Made by a program: the position numbers and the translations under genes. This document shows, piece by piece, positions 34,225-43,075 of a stretch of DNA of 64,000 bases (the first letter of the stretch is position 1; each line of letters begins with the position of its first letter). The stretch is from an uncultured Bacteroides sp. Lineage in GTDB: Bacteria > Bacteroidota > Bacteroidia > Bacteroidales > Bacteroidaceae. The notes below the pieces were generated by a model, which was given only the letters and a program-made list of their open reading frames with translations, made no database searches and was not told the origin of the DNA. Location of the stretch: positions 190,554 through 254,553 of the forward strand of contig NZ_CAUCSQ010000001.1 of assembly GCF_958445495.1 (NCBI RefSeq). The letters run 5' to 3'.

Positions 34225-34632
34225 ATGAAAAAGATTATATTTCCCTTCTTGGCAATAATAGCCATAGGACTGATGTCTTGCAAAAACGATTGGACAATAG
34301 ACGATGCAGATTTGCCGCCGATTGTCGAAAATTCCGACGGGTTCGGCTCTGTGGGCGATTTTACGGGTGAGGGGGCTTCCGTGCTCTTTGCTGTAGAAGT
34401 GCCTGTGACTGATGATTATACAGTTATAGTACGTGGACGTGCTTCCTCCGATATTCCGGGGACCGGTATCATTAAGGTGAATGGAAGCGAGGAGCAGGTT
34501 TCTTTCAATGAGCAATATGTTTGGAAAGATCAGACTGTGACTGTGAGGCTTGAGCAAGGTATGAATGACATTGATATCTGTAAAGGTAGTGGTAATGGAA
34601 TGTTCTTTATTGATTATATCGAACTGAAATGA
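34225..34632 (+). CDS. Small carbohydrate-binding-like lipoprotein (CBM6/35-like fold)
   Basis: A 135-residue lipoprotein (GLMSC, Cys19) consisting of one beta-sandwich-like domain: FGSVGDFTGEGASVLFAVEVP, DDYTVIVRGRASSD, IIKVNGSEEQVSF, VTVRLEQGMNDIDICKGSGNGMFFIDYIEL. The order (ligand-side strand, TVIVRGRA, small insert, LEQGMNDI, FIDYIEL ending) is that of CBM6/CBM35-type modules, normally attached to an enzyme. Here it stands alone between the GH27-like and GH97 genes, overlapping the latter by four bases. A role in holding substrate at the surface is inferred. Confidence 0.6.
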   Translation: MKKIIFPFLAIIAIGLMSCKNDWTIDDADLPPIVENSDGFGSVGDFTGEGASVLFAVEVPVTDDYTVIVRGRASSDIPGTGIIKVNGSEEQVSFNEQYVWKDQTVTVRLEQGMNDIDICKGSGNGMFFIDYIELK

Positions 34633-36623
34633 TACGTAAAATTTTAATTAGTTGTCTCTTTGTAGTCTATTCGGGTCTGTTGATGATGGGTAATACGACC
34701 TATCACATAACATCCCCTGACGGACATATAATGGTAGCATTCGAGGTTTCTAAGAAAGGAGAAATCTTTTATCAGGTGACTCGTGGCAAAGAGACGGTAT
34801 TGTCGAAATCGAGATTGGGGCTAAAGCTAAAAGATATTCCCGATATGGTTGCCGGATTTTCAGTTACCGGCATTCGGCGCAATACTGTTTCAGAATCGTG
34901 GAATCCGGTCTGGGGTGAAGAATCAGTTATAGAGAATAACTATAATGAGATGGTTGTCGATCTCATGCAGAAAAAAATAGCTCCGACTCGTAAGATCAGT
35001 GTGGTGTTCCGTGTGTTTAATGACGGTATCGGGTTTCGTTATGAGTTTCCGCGGCAAGCACAATTGGGCGACTTTGTAGTTATGGATGAACTTACCGAAT
35101 TTGCCTTTACGGATAAGCATACAAGCTGGTCGCTTCCTGTAGAAGGGATACGTTTCTACGAAGGCTTGTTCCGTGAACTTCCCATCGATGAGATAGGATG
35201 GGCAAGTACACCGGTCACGATACGTACTGACAAAGGACTGCATTTAGCTCTTCATGAAGCTAATTTGACAGATTTCGCCGCCATGAATGTACAGGCTACG
35301 CCTGGAAGCAATACGCTTCGTGCCGCACTTACACCATGGAGCAGCGGTGAGAAGGTGTTCGTGACTGATGTACGGGTAAGTCCGTGGCGTACACTGATCA
35401 TCGCCGACAACGCCGGTGATATGATGCTTTCACGTATCATGCTTAATTTGAATGAGCCTTGCCGGATAACGGATACTTCGTGGATCAAGCCGCAACGTTA
35501 TATCGGTGTTTGGTGGTGTTACCACATGAAAACCCACACATGGTATGATGGACCACAGCACGGGGCTACAACAGAAAATGTGCTCCGTTATATGGACTTC
35601 GCTGCTAAGAACAATTTTGGCGGAGTGTTGGTGGAAGGTTGGAACCCTGATTGGAAGTCGTGGAATTTTGATTACGTGCATCCGTATAAGGATTTTGACA
35701 TTACACGCATTAATGACTATGGACGTAATAAAGGAGTTACCCTTATCGGTCATCATGAAACGGGTGGGCGTATTACCAATTATGAAAGGCAGATGGAAGA
35801 CGGATTCGAACTTTATCGGCGAAACGGTATGCACTATGTCAAAACAGGTTATGTCGGTGATCTGCTCGATGGTAAAGAACGTCATAGCAGCCAGTTCGGG
35901 GTGAGACATTATCGTAAGGTGATTGAAACCGCCGCCAAATACCAGATTGCCATCGACAATCATGAGCCTGTCATTCCTACGGGATTACAGCGTACTTGGC
36001 CGAATTTAATGACTCAAGAAGGAGTGCGCGGACAGGAATGGAATGCGTGGAATGAGGAAGGCGGTAATCCGCCTGCACATACGGTGACCTTGCCATTCAC
36101 GCGAGGTTTGGCCGGTCCTATGGACTTTACTCCGGTCATATTCAGTTTTGAAAATAAAGCAATGCCGCAGACACATCCCAATACGACACTTGCCAAACAA
36201 CTGGCCCTGTTTGTGATTCTCTATTCACCGCTCCAGATGGCCGCCGATATGATTGAGAATTATGAGAATAATCCCGGTCCGTTCCAGTTTGTTTGCGACT
36301 GTCCTATCGACTGGGATAAAACGGTTTATCCGGAAGCTGAGATCGGAAAATATATAACCGTTGCCCGTAAAAGCAAAGATGGTAATTCATGGTATCTGGC
36401 CACCGCTACTGGTACGGAAGCCCGTATAGCCAATATCAGTCTTTCATTTCTTGATACCGGCAGTAAATATAAAGCCGTGATTTATCGTGACGGATGTGAT
36501 GCCGATTGGGAAAAGAACCCTTATCCGGTAGAAATTGAAACCCGTGAAGTAACTGCCGGCACGACGCTTTCAATTCCTATTGCTCGTGGCGGTGGTGCTG
36601 CTGTAAAATTGTTTAAAATATAA
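34629..36623 (+). CDS. GH97 glycoside hydrolase, inverting type (first copy)
   Basis: A 664-residue secreted GH97 enzyme (signal about 1-22). N-terminal beta-sandwich about 25-280, catalytic barrel about 290-570 (YIGVWWCYHMKT, GVLVEGWNPDWKSW), C-terminal beta domain ending GGGAAVKLFKI. Three glutamates are present with exact SusB spacing: Glu377 (HHE), Glu446 (NHE) and Glu470 (RGQE), corresponding to SusB Glu439, Glu508 and Glu532. Retaining GH97 alpha-galactosidases lack this set, so an inverting alpha-glucosidase-like activity is predicted. It differs from the second copy at a shorter 300-345 loop. The start overlaps the previous stop (ATGA). Confidence 0.9.
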   Translation: MIRKILISCLFVVYSGLLMMGNTTYHITSPDGHIMVAFEVSKKGEIFYQVTRGKETVLSKSRLGLKLKDIPDMVAGFSVTGIRRNTVSESWNPVWGEESVIENNYNEMVVDLMQKKIAPTRKISVVFRVFNDGIGFRYEFPRQAQLGDFVVMDELTEFAFTDKHTSWSLPVEGIRFYEGLFRELPIDEIGWASTPVTIRTDKGLHLALHEANLTDFAAMNVQATPGSNTLRAALTPWSSGEKVFVTDVRVSPWRTLIIADNAGDMMLSRIMLNLNEPCRITDTSWIKPQRYIGVWWCYHMKTHTWYDGPQHGATTENVLRYMDFAAKNNFGGVLVEGWNPDWKSWNFDYVHPYKDFDITRINDYGRNKGVTLIGHHETGGRITNYERQMEDGFELYRRNGMHYVKTGYVGDLLDGKERHSSQFGVRHYRKVIETAAKYQIAIDNHEPVIPTGLQRTWPNLMTQEGVRGQEWNAWNEEGGNPPAHTVTLPFTRGLAGPMDFTPVIFSFENKAMPQTHPNTTLAKQLALFVILYSPLQMAADMIENYENNPGPFQFVCDCPIDWDKTVYPEAEIGKYITVARKSKDGNSWYLATATGTEARIANISLSFLDTGSKYKAVIYRDGCDADWEKNPYPVEIETREVTAGTTLSIPIARGGGAAVKLFKI

Positions 36624-36636
36624 CTTCTGTATTATT

Positions 36637-38772
36637 TTGATAATTATGATAACTCGACTATGTAAATCTTTAAGTTTGGCATTTTGTTTAGTATGTGCAA
36701 CGTCTATCTCTGCCGGACATCCGTTTTCATCGCCTGACGGTAATCTGAAAATGAACTTTTCTTTATCTTCCGAAGGGCGTCCGACATATGCGTTGTATTA
36801 TAAGGGGAAAACTGTGATCAGGCCGAGTGGCCTTGGATTTATACTAAGAAACTCAGATCAGTTGCTTGAAAAGTTTGAAGTGACTGCTGTGACGAATGAT
36901 TCGTTGAATGAAACATGGAAACCTGTATGGGGAGAAGAATCAGTCATCCGTAACCATTACAATGAAATGGTAGTGGATCTCAAGCAGGCGGACACCAACC
37001 GCCGGATGTCTATACGTTTCAGGCTTTTTAATGACGGACTCGGTTTTCGATACGAATTCCCACAGCAACGTGAATTGAGTTATTTTGTCATCACAGATGA
37101 ATGTACGGAGTTTGCGATGTCAGGTGATATGACAGCCTATTGGATTCCGGGGGATTATGATACACAGGAATATGATTACACACGCAGCAGGCTTTCGGAA
37201 ATACGTGGGTTGATGGAACAATCGATTTCCGATAACCTGTCACAAACGTCCTTCTCACCTACCGGTGTACAAACCTCATTGATGCTGAAAACCGATACCG
37301 GCTTATATATTAATCTTCATGAAGCGGCTTTGGTCAATTATCCGGCCATGCATCTCCATCTCGATGATAAAAATTTTGTATTTAAGTCGTGGCTCACGCC
37401 TGATGTCAATGGGGATATGGCATACATGCAAAGTGATTGCTGCACACCTTGGCGTACCATCATTGTTTCCGACGATGCCCGCGACATTCTCGCATCCCGT
37501 ATCACGCTCAATCTGAATGAGCCATGTAAAATCGAAGATACTTCGTGGATATCCCCTACCAAGTACATAGGTGTTTGGTGGGAGATGATTACCGGCAAAA
37601 GCGATTGGAGTTATACATGGGACTTCCCCAACATCCATCTCGGAAAAACAGATTATGCCCATGCTAAACCTCATGGACGTCATGGAGCCACTACTGAGAA
37701 TGTGAAACGGTATATCGATTTTGCTGCCAAACATGGTTTTGATGCCGTATTGGTCGAAGGGTGGAATGTCGGTTGGGAAGATTGGTTCGGTAACTTTAAA
37801 GAAGATGTATTTGATTTTGTCACTCCCTACCCTGATTTTAATTTGCCGGAAATTCGAGATTATGCCAAATCTAAAGGCGTAAAAATGATTATGCATCACG
37901 AAACATCTGGCGCTGTACGCAATTATGAACGCCGTATGGACCAAGCATATCAATTTATGGTGGATAATGGATATGAAGCCGTTAAAAGCGGTTATGTGGG
38001 TGATATAATACCTAAAGGTGAACATCATTATACTCAGCGGATGGTCAATCACTACCAATATGCTGTTGAAAAGGCAGCCGCTTACAAAATTATGGTAAAT
38101 GCCCATGAGGCGGTGCGTCCCACCGGTCTTTGCCGGACATGGCCCAATCTGATTGGTAATGAATCTGCACGCGGTTCTGAATATCAAGCTTTTGGAGGAA
38201 GTAAACCGGGCCATACGACTATACTCCCGTTTACCCGTCTTATCGGCGGCCCGATGGATTATACTCCGGGATTGTTTGAGAATGATATAACTCGGTATAA
38301 TCCGGATAAAAAATCGTGGGTGAACACCACACTTGCCAATCAGCTCTCGTTATATGTCACGATGTCGAGTCCGCTTCAGATGGCTGCCGATCTTCCGGAA
38401 ACTTATGAGAAATATCTCGATGCTTTCCAGTTTATTAAAGATGTGGCACTCGATTGGGATGAAAGTCACTACCTCGAAGCCGAACCGATGGAATATGTAA
38501 CTGTAGCCCGACGTGCAAAGAATGTTGACAACTGGTTCATTGGCGGTACTAATGGAGAAACTCCCCGCGTTGCGACAATTGATTTCTCATTTCTTCCTGC
38601 GGGACGAAAGTACACCGCTACGATTTATCGTGACGGTAAGGAGGCTCACTATCGGAACAACCCTACAGACTATGTGATTGAGACAAAGACTGTCAATCAT
38701 AAAACAAAGTTGAAAATCAACACAGCATCCGGTGGAGGTTTTGCGATTTCACTTATACCGAAAGCTTCTTAA
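36637..38772 (+). CDS. GH97 glycoside hydrolase, SusB-like (second copy)
   Basis: A 711-residue secreted enzyme (signal about 6-26) closer to SusB than the first copy: YIGVWWEMITGKSDWSYTWDF, HHETSGAVRNYERRMDQAYQF, VNAHEAVRPTGLCRTWPNL, GGPMDYTPGLFENDI. The inverting glutamate triad is Glu422, Glu491, Glu515 with SusB spacing (69 and 24). SusB is a periplasmic alpha-glucosidase releasing beta-glucose from malto-oligosaccharides, with some alpha-1,6 activity. It starts 13 bases after the first GH97 and closes the operon. Downstream sequence is a truncated GH20 gene. Confidence 0.92.
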   Translation: MIIMITRLCKSLSLAFCLVCATSISAGHPFSSPDGNLKMNFSLSSEGRPTYALYYKGKTVIRPSGLGFILRNSDQLLEKFEVTAVTNDSLNETWKPVWGEESVIRNHYNEMVVDLKQADTNRRMSIRFRLFNDGLGFRYEFPQQRELSYFVITDECTEFAMSGDMTAYWIPGDYDTQEYDYTRSRLSEIRGLMEQSISDNLSQTSFSPTGVQTSLMLKTDTGLYINLHEAALVNYPAMHLHLDDKNFVFKSWLTPDVNGDMAYMQSDCCTPWRTIIVSDDARDILASRITLNLNEPCKIEDTSWISPTKYIGVWWEMITGKSDWSYTWDFPNIHLGKTDYAHAKPHGRHGATTENVKRYIDFAAKHGFDAVLVEGWNVGWEDWFGNFKEDVFDFVTPYPDFNLPEIRDYAKSKGVKMIMHHETSGAVRNYERRMDQAYQFMVDNGYEAVKSGYVGDIIPKGEHHYTQRMVNHYQYAVEKAAAYKIMVNAHEAVRPTGLCRTWPNLIGNESARGSEYQAFGGSKPGHTTILPFTRLIGGPMDYTPGLFENDITRYNPDKKSWVNTTLANQLSLYVTMSSPLQMAADLPETYEKYLDAFQFIKDVALDWDESHYLEAEPMEYVTVARRAKNVDNWFIGGTNGETPRVATIDFSFLPAGRKYTATIYRDGKEAHYRNNPTDYVIETKTVNHKTKLKINTASGGGFAISLIPKAS

Positions 38773-38804
38773 AACCTGCCTGAATCTTGCATGTTCTGCC
38801 CTCA

Positions 38805-39530
38805 TTAGAAGTATAGAATAGAGATGCTCGGACATGCCAGTGCCGCCATTGCGTCTTATCCGTGGCTCGGAACAGTGAATGCTCCCATAGAGGTGCCGGG
38901 CAAATTCGGAGTCCATTACAATACCTACAACATAGCAGACCCGCAAGTGGTGGAGGCATTGAAAAACATTCTGGAAGAAGTGATAGCGCTGTTTCCTTCG
39001 CCCGTGGTGCACATCGGCGGGGATGAGGTGAAATACAACCAGTGGAAAGAATCGCCTGCCGTGCGGGAGTATATGAGGAAACATTCGCTGAAATCACCGG
39101 CAGCAAACTACATGACTACCAGTCTGCCACCGATACGGAGGTGATGAATGAGCAACTGGCAAAAAATGCCATCGTCCATTGCTGGAAAGGTGATTATTCG
39201 TTAGTCAAAGAGGCGATTGAGAATGGGTATGACATAGTGAATGCTTATCATGAGTTTACCTACATCGACTATGATTATGAGAAAATCCCTCTGGAGAAAT
39301 CTTACCGGTTCCATCCCGTCCCGGAAGGCATCGCACGGGAAAAAGAGAAACAGGTATTGGGACTGAGCTGCCAGATGTGGGGAGAATTCATCCCGACGGT
39401 AGAAAACATGGACCGGTTGCTGTTCCCCCGCATCACGGCATATGCGGAAACGGGCTGGACGTTAAAAGAAAACAAGAATTACCAGAGATTTTTGAAGGCA
39501 TTGGACAATTATAAAAAAACGTATAAATAA
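38805..39530 (+). pseudogene. GH20 beta-N-acetylhexosaminidase remnant
   Basis: Two frames of a secreted hexosaminidase. The first (from about 38805; ATG 38824) has MLGHASAAIASYPWLG and the catalytic HIGGDEV motif, reading to VREYMRKHSLKSPA. From about 39090 the other frame continues with EITGSKLHDYQSATDTEV, VHCWKGD and the C-terminal GLSCQMWGEFIPTVENMDRLLFPRI. Relative to intact GH20 proteins, the N-terminal half (signal peptide and first domain) is gone and about 25 codons plus a frame change are lost at the junction. It cannot give active enzyme. It begins 33 bases after the GH97 stop, so the locus border cuts this gene. Confidence 0.85.
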
Positions 39531-39534
39531 AAAA

Positions 39535-39952
39535 ATGGATATGAACAGGCATTTTGCATGGCTATTGCTATTGATAAGCGTGACAGCGGAGGCGCAGGTA
39601 AAGTTATCGCCCTTATTTTCTGACAACATGGTGTTGCAGCAACAGACGGAAGCACCGATATGGGGAAGCGCCCGACCGGGGAAAACAGTGGAAATCACAA
39701 CGTCTTGGGACCGGAAGGAATACACAGTGAAAGCGGACGGACAAGGACGGTGGAAAACGGAAGTCGCCACGCCGGAAGCAGGAGGGCCTTATAGGATTAC
39801 CATCTCTGACGGGCAACGCTGAAGTTACCCTCCCGTTTGCAGTCCGTTATGCCTGGGCAAACAACCCGGAGGGTAATCTGTGCAACGGTGCGGGACTCCC
39901 CGCTTCTCCTTTCCGTACGGACGACTGGAAGGGGATGACCTATGGCAAGTGA
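39535..39952 (+). pseudogene. Sialate O-acetylesterase remnant with large internal deletion
   Basis: The first 94 codons encode a signal peptide and the N-terminal domain of an SGNH-type sialate O-acetylesterase (KLSPLFSDNMVLQQQTEAPIWG). After a frame change near 39815-39822 the sequence continues with the C-terminal 45 residues (AEVTLPFAVRYAWANNPEGN, then GLPASPFRTDDW and a stop at 39952). The catalytic middle, about 500 residues in intact proteins, is absent. It follows the GH20 remnant by four bases, so both belonged to one operon aimed at host sialylated or hexosamine-containing glycans. Confidence 0.82.
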
Positions 39953-40018
39953 TATCTGTATATATCCAGTCTTGATAAAACTAAGCAGGGATATTCAGTA
40001 AATGTCCTAAAAATATAA

Positions 40019-40065
40019 GATGGCATGTGTGAATGAGTATAGAATTTCTCATTCCACATACCATC
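40019..40065 (-). terminator. Strong hairpin, probable terminator of locus 2
   Basis: GATGGCATGTGTGAATGAG (40019-40037) pairs with CTCATTCCACATACCATC (40048-40065) with one bulge and one wobble around a ten-base loop. Read on minus it is followed by TTATATTTTTAGG; read on plus by TTTATTTCG, so it could work both ways. It is 200 bases past the DUF2264 stop. The gap 39953-40268 has no credible gene. Confidence 0.55.
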
Positions 40066-40268
40066 TTTATTTCGTATCTCAGCCATATCTTCGGAGAAGG
40101 ATTCCCCCCGTTTTGACTGTCAAACCTTGCATTAGTTCTATACTGACAAATGCAGATAGTCTAAAATTCAATAACCCCACTTCTAATAACCGTCTAAAAA
40201 AAGCAGAGTTCAAAACTTATTATCCTTCTATCCCCACTGTCAATAAATCGTGCTCTACATTCTAGAAA

Positions 40269-41540
40269 TTAATATTCAACCTTATAATCCTTTTTAATTT
40301 TCTCACCTGCCCACGCCTTCTTTGTTGTCCAGTCTGCCGGTGCATCCGTCCAAAACGGGTTGTCCGCCGGCAATCCTAAAGGAAGAAAACTCAAAGTAGC
40401 CATATACAAACTACCGGTAGAGGTATATCCATCCGCCACTTCCGGCTGATGACCGTTAAAGCCTAAAACAAGCCATCCGTTTTTATCAAAATTTTGATTT
40501 CCCTCATACATATTTTTATGTACGGCTGTCAAAGCACAACGTACCTGTGCCGGAGATACATGAGCCGGTAATTTTTCCCGTAATGCAACATCCGCCAAAG
40601 ATTGAAAAGCCGCTGTGCGATATGTAACGGAGCGTCCGAAAGCAGGATAAGTTCCATCAGGACCAATGATACGCTCCGAAAATTCCGAATGACGTACCAT
40701 TCTGTTCATGGCTTCGTCATACTCTTTTTGACTGGCCCTTTTCTTCGATAACAAAGTTTCAAGCATCGCCACCATCATGGGATTCAAAACATAAGCGTTA
40801 TAATAATCCATGCTGAATTTACTGCCGTCACTATACCAACCGTCACCCACATACCATTCTTTTATCTTATTTTTAGCGATATTGATACGAAACGGGTCAG
40901 ACTCCGCCCCCTGTTGCAATAGAAAAGCTTCCGTCAGCCCTGTAAACAACAACCAATTATTATATGCTCCCGTACGATTGCGTAAGGCCTTGAAAGACTC
41001 AAAATAACGTTGCTTAGTAACATCATCCAACGGCTCCCATAGAGCTTTCGGGGCACGTAAAAAAGCATGTACCAAATAAGCAGCATCTACAATGGGTTGT
41101 GCATATTCAGTGAAATTCAGCTTATCCGGCGATGAAGGATCAACAGCATTCTTCAACCCTCTCAATACTTCCTCACGCATCTGTTTACGCAGTTTGCCTT
41201 CTTCCGTATCATCATCGGGCAATGCTAGCCAAGGTGCTACTCCTGCCAAAGTACGTCCTACAGCTTCCAAATGAGTCATAACTTTGAATCCGTCTGTCTT
41301 CCCACTGGCTGTTTCCACCGGCATATTTTGCCGCAAAGTATTTTCTGACAGATTATGTATGACAGGATAGGAAATCTTCCATAAATACTTTACCCACAAC
41401 GCACGGTCCTGTTCACCCGTAGTTACTTCTTCCACCAGTTGTTTTGCTGTTTTTTTATTCTTCTTATTTTGTGCATGAGTTACCATCATAGGCATCATGA
41501 GTAACATCAGCAAAAATACTGAATAATTTATCCGTTTCAT
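40269..41540 (-). CDS. DUF2264 family secreted protein (GH154-like)
   Basis: A 423-residue protein with a signal peptide (about 7-23, VTHAQ). The body is an all-helical (alpha/alpha)6-type fold with DUF2264 features: LWVKYLWKISYPVIHNLSE, VMTHLEAVGRTLAGVAPWL, NRTGAYNNWLLFTGLTEAFLL, WYVGDGWYSDGSKFSMDYYNAY and FGRSVTYRTAAFQSLA. From memory, DUF2264 proteins have been placed in CAZy family GH154, described for beta-glucuronidase activity; I cannot confirm the activity of this one. It is the last gene of locus 2, 40 bases after a GH88 gene, which fits uronic-acid removal. Confidence 0.8.
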   Translation of the reverse strand: MKRINYSVFLLMLLMMPMMVTHAQNKKNKKTAKQLVEEVTTGEQDRALWVKYLWKISYPVIHNLSENTLRQNMPVETASGKTDGFKVMTHLEAVGRTLAGVAPWLALPDDDTEEGKLRKQMREEVLRGLKNAVDPSSPDKLNFTEYAQPIVDAAYLVHAFLRAPKALWEPLDDVTKQRYFESFKALRNRTGAYNNWLLFTGLTEAFLLQQGAESDPFRINIAKNKIKEWYVGDGWYSDGSKFSMDYYNAYVLNPMMVAMLETLLSKKRASQKEYDEAMNRMVRHSEFSERIIGPDGTYPAFGRSVTYRTAAFQSLADVALREKLPAHVSPAQVRCALTAVHKNMYEGNQNFDKNGWLVLGFNGHQPEVADGYTSTGSLYMATLSFLPLGLPADNPFWTDAPADWTTKKAWAGEKIKKDYKVEY

Positions 41541-41580
41541 GATTATAGTTGTATTAATTTATTAGATTTAGATGACAAGA

Positions 41581-42846
41581 TTAGAACAAAGGTAAACCGT
41601 CCAACATTCGGCTATAACGGTAAAGTGCCTCAACGAAATAGTAATCTGCATATGTCAATGGTACATCAATCTCTGAATTATGCGGAATCGAACCTACACT
41701 GTGCATAAGAATGAAATTTCCGTTCTCTCCTTCTTCCGCCCGATAAGCCGAACTACCCAAAGAATGCATTATTTGTTTCGCTACTTCCAGATACTTTTTA
41801 CCTTTTAACCCTCTAGTATAGGTACTTAGCTCCAACAAAGCGGATGCTGTACAAGCAGCGGCAGAAGCATCACGATAGTTAGTTACCACTTGATTGGCAT
41901 TAGAACGGATACCCGGTATATATCCCTCCTGATTGGCATTAAAATCCCAATAAGCGACCTTATCCGAGGGTAAATTGGGATGGTTAATGTAAAAATCAGC
42001 CATACCTTGTGCCGTCTTCAGGAAACGCGGGTCTCTTGTCTCACGATATACCATCGTGAAACCATAGATTCCCCAAGCCTGTCCTCTGGACCAGGCTGAG
42101 TTATCCGAATACCCTTGCGAGGTTTCACCTTTAATCGGTTTTCCGCTTTCTTTATCATAATAAATAATGTGATAACAACTGAAATCGTCACGTACCTGAT
42201 TCTTCATTACTTTTTCCGCATGAGAAACGGCGACCTTGCTGAAACTATCGTCACCTGTCACTTTACTGGCATGAAACAAGAGTTCCAAATTCATCATATT
42301 ATCTATAATAACCGGAAAATCGTACACCTTATCTCCATGCCAAGAACGAAAACCATTCCAGGACTGTATTACTCCCGCCTTTTCCCGAAAACGGGTACAA
42401 AGTGAACGGGCCGATTCAATCAAAATATCATCGTATGATTTTTTCGGTTCAAAACGGTTGGCATTTCCATAACTGCAATACATCATAAAACCGATATCAT
42501 GATTATCGGTAAAAGTCTTTACCGGCTCCATCTTCCGAGTATAGGCTAATGCCGAATCCTGTAATGTTTTGTCATCAAGATACTCAGATACATACCATAA
42601 TGTCCCCGGAAAAAATCCTGCTGTCCACAAATAAATACTTCCTTTAGAGGGCATACCATTCTTCGCCAGGCTATGAGGCATTACTCTTTTTTCATTACCT
42701 GGAGTTTTCAGCATCAGGTTGCACTGTTTCGCCGCAAACTCCATGTTCTCTTTCACAAATTGTTTTTCGGTCTCTTGTCCCCAAATATGGTTTAAAGTAC
42801 AAGAAAACAAAAAAGCACCGATTAAACTTATTCTACATTTCATCAT
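41581..42846 (-). CDS. GH88 unsaturated-uronyl hydrolase (copy 1)
   Basis: A 421-residue secreted (alpha/alpha)6-barrel enzyme (signal about 5-23). GH88 motifs: YLWTAGFFPGTLWY, TFTDNHDIGFMM with the catalytic Asp117, PVIIDNMMNLELL with the second Asp182, SAWSRGQAWGIYGF, and a C-terminal DVPLTYADYYFVEALYRY. GH88 enzymes hydrate the double bond of 4,5-unsaturated uronates left by polysaccharide lyases, releasing them from oligosaccharides. It is paralogous to the GH88 at 50999-52255. It lies downstream of the regulator gene, with its own candidate -7 box at 42927. Confidence 0.92.
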   Translation of the reverse strand: MMKCRISLIGAFLFSCTLNHIWGQETEKQFVKENMEFAAKQCNLMLKTPGNEKRVMPHSLAKNGMPSKGSIYLWTAGFFPGTLWYVSEYLDDKTLQDSALAYTRKMEPVKTFTDNHDIGFMMYCSYGNANRFEPKKSYDDILIESARSLCTRFREKAGVIQSWNGFRSWHGDKVYDFPVIIDNMMNLELLFHASKVTGDDSFSKVAVSHAEKVMKNQVRDDFSCYHIIYYDKESGKPIKGETSQGYSDNSAWSRGQAWGIYGFTMVYRETRDPRFLKTAQGMADFYINHPNLPSDKVAYWDFNANQEGYIPGIRSNANQVVTNYRDASAAACTASALLELSTYTRGLKGKKYLEVAKQIMHSLGSSAYRAEEGENGNFILMHSVGSIPHNSEIDVPLTYADYYFVEALYRYSRMLDGLPLF

Positions 42847-42926
42847 CGAATCATTTTATATTACCGTTCAACATACTTTTCACCTTTGTATATTATGACT
42901 TTAGTCATTACTTGTAGTTCCAAAGG

Positions 42927-42934
42927 CAAAAGTA
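42927..42934 (-). promoter_or_regulatory. Candidate -7 box for GH88 copy 1
   Basis: Minus-strand TACTTTTG, about 80 bases upstream of the ATG at 42846. A palindrome ATGACTTTAGTCAT lies between it and the gene (about 42895-42909) and could be an operator. No -33 TTTG fits. Confidence 0.35.
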
Positions 42935-43075
42935 GAACAATAAGTATCGCCCCAGGGGTAAATTCATTTATTTCAGGGGTAAATAATCACATCTTTTTTA
43001 ATTTAACATTTGCTGCAAAAGGGACATTTATGTACAAAAAGACACATTTACGTACAAAGTATAAAAGCAAATACA

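Noticed and set aside
37303..38214. A 303-codon frame antisense to the second GH97
   Set aside because: A shadow of a strongly supported enzyme gene.
40020..40265. An 81-codon plus-strand frame after the esterase remnant
   Set aside because: It begins inside the hairpin stem and has no coding character.
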